Notes under the pieces: model-generated
Told to the model about the DNA's origin: nothing
Database searches by the model: none
What the model saw: the letters and a program-made list of their open reading frames with translations, nothing else
Shown here: one piece after another, positions 57,700-64,000 of the stretch
Layout of the letters: each line of letters opens with the position of its first letter
Numbering within the stretch: the first letter of the stretch is position 1
Translations under genes and position numbers: made by a program
Assembly: GCF_003573695.1 (NCBI RefSeq)
Contig: NC_039361.1
Location: forward strand, 103,108,279-103,172,278
DNA length: 64,000 nucleotides
From: Papaver somniferum
Lineage: Eukaryota > Streptophyta > Magnoliopsida > Ranunculales > Papaveraceae
Direction of reading: 5' to 3'

Positions 57700-59050
57700 T
57701 CAGATTACATATTCTCCCATTTCTTAACTACCTCATCTAGAATAAACCTGCCTAAGTTGATGCCCAATGAAAGGATTGAATCTTGACATTAGAAATGATA
57801 GCTTCTGCACTTTACCATTAAAGGGGCGCTGGTTTATTTCCATCCAAAATTTCCAGAAAATACATGTCGGAAGTCTCTTCCAAATTTCTTTCCCAGACTA
57901 GATAGCCCAGAGAAACATCCAGACTCATGACAGACACTGGAATAGCTTCATTTTTTCTTGCACACGATCTGAAATGAGACAGAAATTTATAAGCGAAATT
58001 GCAATGTAAGAACGGATGATTAATCTCCTCTTCGGACTGCCCATGCAAAATGCAACCACTGACAACCAGAGTCCCATTAGTAGAAATAAAGCTGAGCCTC
58101 TCCTCTGCAAGTTCGACTGTGTTGGAAGATCATTTAGGATAGCTTGCCATAGCAAAAAACTATGCTTAAATGGCCAGTAGACTGACCAAACTCCTTCCCT
58201 GGGGAATAAGGAATCAGAACCAATTTCTTTGGCCTGACCTGCATAAGCTGAAATCACCGAGAAAGCACGACTTTTGTGGCCAGTCCATACCAGGCCATCC
58301 TCCTCCCCCAAGAGCAGTTTAATAGTCTCCAAGAGGAGCAGTAACACCATCAGTTCCTGAATTTCGCCCTCATGAAGTGCCTCTATCTCAGCCTCATCCA
58401 AAACTCTAGCTTCAGCAATCAAGATATTTTACTGAAGTCAAGGCACACTACAATGGAGAAATAGCAGCTAGAATACCACAAGAGCACCCTTTGGCTTCCC
58501 AAAGACGAATGGTATTGCCTTTTCTAATCTTGAACTGCACCATTCCAAGGAAAATATCAGCAACAAAATTGATATGCCTCCACACACTAACACCATAAGG
58601 GTCATTGGCTCTCTGGTTCACCAAATAGAGTTTCTATTCCCTTACTTTTCCTTGATAATTTTGGCCCATAGAGCATCTTTTTCCTAGCCAAATCTCCACC
58701 ACCATATCAGTAGAAGCGCAAACACCTAAACCACCTTTAGAACTTGGTTTATAAACAGTCTTCCTACCAACCCAATGGTGCTTCTTACCACCCTTTGCAT
58801 CGTTCCACAGGGCCACAAGAAATTACAAATAGTTGGCTCAATTTGCTTGATAATTTTGAGGGGCAAGAAGAGAGAGAAATAATACACAGGCAAACCCAAA
58901 AGCACATTTTTAATGAGAGTGAGGTTACCTACTTTAGTCAGAAGCCCTCTTTTCCAGGTAGACAATGTGGCTTTAATAATTTCAGTCACCTTATCCCACT
59001 TGCTCGTAGCTCTTGATTTTGCACCTAAAGGAAGACCAAGATACATGGAG
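57700..59050 (-). mobile_element. LINE fragment 1 (L1-type RT end and zf-RVT)
   Basis: The minus strand encodes the end of an L1-type RT region: YLGLPLGAKSRATSKWDKV, TWKRGLLTKVGNLTLIKNVL, LPVYYFSLFLPLKIIKQIE, KKHHWVGRKTVYKPSSKGGL. The zf-RVT region follows (GVWSVYWPFKHSFLLWQAIL, NDLPTQSNLQRRG). Stops and frame shifts are common. The 5' end abuts fragment 2 near 59050. The 3' end is near 57700 and no poly-A tail is evident. Confidence 0.85.
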
Positions 59051-59059
59051 GGGAAAACA

Positions 59060-59930
59060 ACCCATTACATCAATTAACGAGTCCACTGAAGGCACATCTT
59101 CCTCCTTGAAAACCCCACCATCATACAGAACTCTATTTCTGGTAAACGATAATTCCCTCATAGTTATAAAGACAGCTAACTATAACCATACCTCTTTAAG
59201 TGCTTTACTTTTATGACTTGGAAAATCCAGCCCATGAGAAAAGGATTTGGGATGAAAAATGCCTCCAAAGCCAAGACCAAATCAACTCACTGTATGAACT
59301 GTACCAGAGAATATGATCCAAATTTCCCTCAGAATTCTTACAGAAACAACATCTTGGGACCAACTTGACGCCTCTTGTTTCCATAGCATCATCTGAAGCA
59401 CAAATTACTCTGACTAATTTCCAAACATTACTTGAAAGGGATGGATGAATAGTTGCTTGCCCCACCTTTTTAGCCCAATTCAAAACTGGATGCTTCTCCC
59501 TGATGAAATGAAGAGCAGAAGATACTGAAAATTTTTCCAGCAATTGATCCACTCCAGATCATCTTGTCTTCACCACCATTTACAACTGGAATCTCATGGA
59601 TAATGGAATAATTCAACATATCCACAGGAATTTCCCACTCACCATTAACAAGAAGATCTGCTACCTTCGGGTTTTTATGTTGTTGAATATAAGAGAGACT
59701 GTAATGCAACTTCTTTTATCCACACATCCTTCCAAACTGAAATATCTTTTCCCATTTCCCACTAATCATCTGACACCTATTGTTAAATCATCCATTAACC
59801 ATTTCAATCTTGGCCAAAATCGAGGTTTGCTTATAATATTAGATCCATTCACCACTTCTGGATTTAAACTGTGCTTGAAAAAACTGAGCCCATTCATCTT
59901 TACCAGTCTGCATAACATGATGCTCCACTG
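59060..59930 (-). mobile_element. LINE fragment 2 (zf-RVT region), inserted in the kelch exon
   Basis: Minus-strand peptides typical of plant L1 elements: KPRFWPRLKWLMDDLT, NPKVADLLVNGEWEIP, KMIWSGSIAGKIFS, LSSNVWKLVRVICASDDAME, VPRCCFCKNSEGNLDHILWY and ITMRELSFTRNRVLYDGG. The sequence changes from kelch gene to LINE at about 59930, so this 5'-truncated copy sits inside a TYW2/3/4-like exon. It has stops and frameshifts. Confidence 0.82.
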
Positions 59931-61032
59931 CCGACGCTAACAAGATCATCACCAACAACATTAACTGTGCTACGAACAAGGAGGTGCTTGCTGACAGAGT
60001 TTGTCACATGCTTCCATAAACCAAGACGCAAATCAAGTAGCGCCGCCACCTCAAAATGTTGCTTGACAGGACATCCCTGAGAACGCCAACAAAATGTTTA
60101 TAGACAAACATAGAACTGGTCACCCCTTGGGGACGGGGTTCTCCCTGCCGTCTTCTTCTTCATCCACATGCATGTTTTAGTATCAAAACTGTAAAGGTCT
60201 CCTAAAATTTTTTCACCATCATCGAGACCATTGAATCGGAATGACAAGAAGATGGTAGTTCCTCCTGGATGCTTACCTCACTCCACTGCAGTTTTTCTAC
60301 ATCCAAAACATGCATGGTAGAATATATTGTTTCATTATTAAGACCACCAAATACATATATATTTGAACCTACAACTGCAGCTGCAGGACGGCGCCTGTGT
60401 AACATAATTTAAATCAAATAAAAGTGAATGAGGAACAACTGTTGAATTGAAAGGTGGAAGGAAATATGAGACGGTATAGTAATTGGTAAATGTTTAAAGT
60501 TCAAAAGGCTTTCAGACATATTCCTGAGACGGTGAACTGGTTACTAAACGAAAAACAGTCTAATATCTTATTGAGGCAGAATTTGTTGCAAGAAAGTATG
60601 CTATTACTGAATCTTATGACAACAAAAGTATTAAAAGTCACCTTGGGTGGAACATAGTGCCTGTACACTCCAGCAATCTCCATTCGCTCTTAGCTGTATT
60701 TAAGACCCACATCTCATTAGAATTTTCACAGGATCTTCCCTTCCTCCGACAACAAAAATACATTCCACAACTACCAAACATGTGTGGCCCAAGCGTGGGA
60801 AAGGATACCCATCAATATTTACTGCCTTCAGAGTACCTGTTTTGGGTATCCGGAATTAGAGTATCGTTTCTTCGATCATGTCTTCCTACACCACCCAAAC
60901 CACCAAATACCAGAAAGGTGTATGTCATTTAAAGTACACATTGAGTAACCCCATACAAAAGCTTGTCAACTGGTTCTCCAGTAATTGTCTTCTTGGAAAC
61001 AGATATACAGCAAGGAGTATCTCTCGGTAACC
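59931..61032 (-). pseudogene. Kelch-repeat part of a TYW2/3/4-like gene
   Basis: Two exons can be delimited. One is 60642-61032, from acceptor TTTGGCAG to donor AAG/GTGACT; its peptides include ISVSKKTITGEPVDKLL, FGGFGG and LNTAKSEWRLLECTGT. The other is 60394 down to about 59931, after ACACAG, with RRRPAAAVVGSNIYVFGGLN, HVLDVEKLQWSEV, GDLYSFDTKTCMWMKKK and LLDLRLGLWKHV. These are kelch blades of the plant tRNA wybutosine-synthesising TYW2/3/4 protein, which helps modify G37 of tRNA-Phe. Frameshifts and stops occur in both exons, and LINE fragment 2 cuts the second. The assignment is by recall of the family and fits the TYW3 exon upstream at 63414-63663. Confidence 0.75.
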
Positions 61033-61370
61033 CTGCCAAAGAAAAAAAAAAGGATTTAGACACACTAGTTGAGCAAAGCTGATATAATACAGATAGATGA
61101 GTGGCATTTTAGAGTTTAAAGTCATCGCCAGAGTTATAGGAAAATTTACACCACAGAAATATGATATTTTACTGGTCCACAAAAGTAAGTTCCTAATCCT
61201 CTCAACTAGCATGTTCCAGACTTAGATTCTTCTCTAAATTACAGGCATTTCAGGCATCTTGTTTCACGATCAAAAAAACTATATGGAAACAACAAAATAA
61301 GCATGCATTATAGACAGTAACCATTCCAAACCATAAACACCACTTAGATTTATGTTTTGTACGAGGACAA

Positions 61371-61690
61371 TTAAAAACCATAAAGTTCTTCTTCATAGCA
61401 GAGAACAATTGCACCAGATTGTACATTATATGCTGGGCTGGGTCTGCAAAGTGGTGCAAAGGTTGGACAGTTTCCATGGGCATACATGTTACTTGAAGTT
61501 TAACGTTATTCTAGGAATACAATCTAACAATTAAAAACCATAAAGTTCTTCTTCATAGCAGAGAACAATTGCACCAGATTGTACATTATATGCTGGGCTG
61601 GGTCTGCAAAGTTGTGCAAAGGTTGGACAGTTTCCATGGGCATACATGTTACTTGAAGTTTAACGTTATTCTAGGAATACAATCTAACAT
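61371..61690. repeat. 160-bp tandem duplication
   Basis: TTAAAAACCATAAAGTTCTT starts at 61371 and again at 61531. The two 160-bp copies differ at one base that I noticed (GTGGTGC against GTTGTGC). It lies in intron-like sequence of the pseudogene. Confidence 0.95.
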
Positions 61691-61819
61691 CGAATAAATT
61701 TTCATCTTCATATATAATTAATATGAAGCTCTTTTCCACCTAGTTATTTTCGTAATAAATCAATCCTAGCAATTCAAAGCACCTCAAAATTCATAATACA
61801 TAAATTCAAGCAAAAATGA

Positions 61820-63400
61820 TTTTTTTTTTTCGTGTACTAATATAGTTACCTGAATGATAATCAAGTTCTGCTTGGCACCACCATCAACTATCAATTCAGC
61901 CGACTCAAAATTCTCAAATTTCCTTTCCAGGAAAATTACGAAAAAGAAAGAGCTCTTGAATACACAGCTTGGAGGCAGCCTTGCTGTTGATTTTATATCA
62001 GATGAGATACTCTCCATGGTGTTGAAGTTGCCATGCCATTAAGAAACTTAACAACCACCTGGCAATTGCCTTCAACAATCACATTTTGCCAATTCTTGAT
62101 ATCAGCTGGCCTGAGAAGGCATGAAGGAGAGCTTGAGATTCTGCAACTAGAGGGATAGTGGAGGTAGAAATCCAAGTGCCAGCTCCAACAAAATTGCAAT
62201 TACTATCTCTTGCAACAGCAGCTAGATAAGAATTAGTTCTTCCAACTGCAGCATCCACATTTATTTTGATATGAGAAGGAGAAGCAGTTGTCCATTGAGA
62301 AGGAACTGATTTGTTCTGTGGCATAGACTGACTAGAGCTGATGGTACTGTTATCTGAATCTTCAGTGTTTTTATAAGAGTTAAACCAAAATAAGCCATCT
62401 TTAATGATTGAGTTAAAATTAATTGGAATCTGGTCGAAAACATATCGGTTCCTTGCTTTTCATAAAGCCACCACATGCTAGCCCCCATGCTGAAAATGCG
62501 ATCCTGGTCTCTTTTTGTAGCCAATATTGACAGCAAGCTCTTACTGAATGCCTTTGTAGGAATGAAGTACTAATGTTGAGAGGGGAAGCAAACAATAGAG
62601 CTTGAGTGACTGGGCACTAAATGAACAAGTAGCTTGTTGTCTCTTCAGCTGACTGACATAGATGGCATTCCCTTGGACCTCCATCAATATACTTTCCCAC
62701 TTTAGCCGATACACCAATACCATCACGCAACACGCTACACATAAACATATGAATCTTAGGAGCAATAGGTTTGGATTTCCAGAAGGACTTCCAAGGGAAA
62801 TTATGATCATTAGTTGAAGAAGACTCATCACTATCGAATGCAAGCAACTTCTGGTAAGATTGGGGAGTGAAGTTCCCAAGTGGTGTTAGAATCCAGATGA
62901 ACTTTATCCTCCTTGTTGATGTGAATATCCATAATATGATCAAAACTTTCGAACCGACTGAACATTCCACCTGCCCTCTTCTTCAATTACTAAATCAGTA
63001 ACTTTGTTGATGCGCCATTCTGACTCTTGGTTCAAATCCTAGAATAGATGGGATCCAAGGATCAGACCAGACATTGATCGATTTACCATCCCAGACAACA
63101 TACAACCTGTTGTCTACTGTTAAGGATAGCTTCCCAAGTTGCACAGCATTTTAGAGGCATATTTGTGCTCCAGAAACAAGTATTCATTAGGTATTTTGCT
63201 TCTAAAGAATTGGGCTCCGAGAGGAATCTCCATCCAATTTGGCTACTAATGCTTTGTTCAGGCGCTCAAGAGAACAAAGTCCTAATCCACCACCATTTCC
63301 AATTCAAAAAATGCATCTTCTTCTAATCTCTTGAATGTCCCCACCAAAAATTCCTGATAGCTTATAGAGAGTGGCTTATTCATTACCACAATATTGATTA
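61820..63400 (-). mobile_element. LINE fragment 3 (RT end, zf-RVT, RNase H) with poly-A tail
   Basis: Minus-strand peptides in L1 order: SLERLNKALVAK, INVWSDPWIPSILG, FPWKSFWKSKPIAPKIHMFM with ECHLCQSAEETTSYLF (zf-RVT), then KINVDAAVGRTNSYLAAVAR and TSTIPLVAESQALLHAF with NWQNVIVEGNCQVVVKFLNG (RNase H). A T11 run (61820-61830) fits its poly-A tail. It is 5'-truncated near 63400, just past the TYW3 exon donor. A target duplication was not found. Several frames are broken. Confidence 0.85.
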
Positions 63401-63413
63401 CACAGAAACTTAC

Positions 63414-63663
63414 TCTCCAAAACCAGTAAAACCCATCAATGCTCTTTCTAGTAAGTTTCATTTTATCATTAGCAATCTTAACAAGAAACCTAAAATCTTT
63501 CCAATTGAACACTTCTAACCTAATTGAACATCTAATAGCGATAACAATTACACGTTTTTGAATACTAGTAATACCTGATTCACTAAACCCACAAGATATC
63601 GCCATTGATTGAGCTGATGATATATCTTCCTTTACATTCAACATCAAGTATAAAAGGTTCAAA
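63414..63663 (-). pseudogene. TYW3-domain exon
   Basis: A 250-bp exon-like unit lies between acceptor TTTTCAG and donor GA/GTAAGT. It encodes SAQSMAISCGFSESGITSIQ, KRVIVIAIRCSIRLEV and LVKIANDKMKLTRKSIDGF, the TYW3 fold of wybutosine synthesis. In family proteins this domain modifies the tricyclic base of tRNA-Phe. A frame change near the start (FEPFILDVEC to DISSAQSMA in another frame) shows decay. The kelch part lies downstream at 59931-61032, in the order expected for the plant fusion protein. Confidence 0.72.
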
Positions 63664-63690
63664 CCTGAAAATAACTTCATTTTTCTTATT

Positions 63691-64000
63691 CTTGAGCACT
63701 AGTTGTTGATCTGGAAAGAAGAGAAGAATAATAAACGAGTCTGGATCAACTGATTCATGGATTAGAACCCATTAACCTCCTCTAGCTTTATTCTTACTGG
63801 TGTTGGTAATTGTGGGAGAGGATTGAAATACCACCAGAATAAGAACTGGTAACTGGTACTGAAGCAGGAAGGATATAAATTTAAGGTTTCAATTTTACAA
63901 GAAAACAGGCCAAAACAAATAAAGGCCAGAAAAAGAAAAAACAAAACCCGAAACAGCTTGGGATGGTTCATTAGAATTCGCTTTTTGACTTTTAAAAGTC
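63691..64000. other. Window end without recognised feature
   Basis: Intron-like or intergenic sequence upstream of the TYW3 exon. No coding region could be supported. Confidence 0.4.

Overview
This is AT-rich nuclear DNA of a land plant, most likely a eudicot. The evidence is nested plant-type LTR retrotransposons (Ty3/gypsy and Ty1/copia), L1-type LINE fragments ending in zf-RVT and RNase H domains, an F-box-associated-domain gene, and remnants of the plant-specific TYW3-plus-kelch wybutosine enzyme. The species cannot be fixed from sequence alone. No intact host gene is certain; every protein-coding relic read closely carries a lesion.

Layout. 1-6280: element A, a minus-strand gypsy-type element with long LTRs, a tRNA-Asp-like primer site and only a gag-like remnant. 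7051-7997: a MULE-like MITE with an 8-bp target duplication, carrying a tandem array of self-complementary 41-bp units. 8789-28726: element C, an older minus-strand gypsy element of Tat/Ogre type. It has gag, protease, RT and RNase H but no visible integrase, and an accessory gene on the opposite strand with an intron. Three later insertions interrupt it: a 570-bp hAT-like MITE (10820-11389), a copia-type solo LTR (about 12791-14186), and element B (16503-25423), a young gag-only element with 2.57-kb LTRs and a perfect ACCAT target duplication.

28727-33840 holds an F-box-associated pseudogene and a minisatellite ORF. 33895-38757 is a damaged copia element (G) flanked by a 50-bp direct repeat. 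39169-41091 is a small copia-derived LTR element (D). 41399 to about 50433 is a decayed copia element (E), split by element F (44419-48115, perfect CCCGC target duplication). F encodes a protein whose C-terminal part resembles that of element B. 52011-52177 is a solo LTR related to E, with a TAAAT target duplication.

53321-56065 contains two copies of a 0.85-kb low-copy segment with exon-like pieces; the second copy carries a 30-bp near-perfect hairpin that the first lacks. 57487-63663 is a TYW3/kelch (TYW2/3/4-like) pseudogene on the minus strand, partly duplicated and invaded by at least three LINE fragments.

The order of events can be read from the nesting: C came before B, E came before F, and the accessory gene in C came before the hAT insertion. 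The most unusual signals are the gag-only elements with a shared C-terminal protein module, the spliced antisense gene inside C, the MITE with a hairpin array, and the copy-specific hairpin at 55981-56053.
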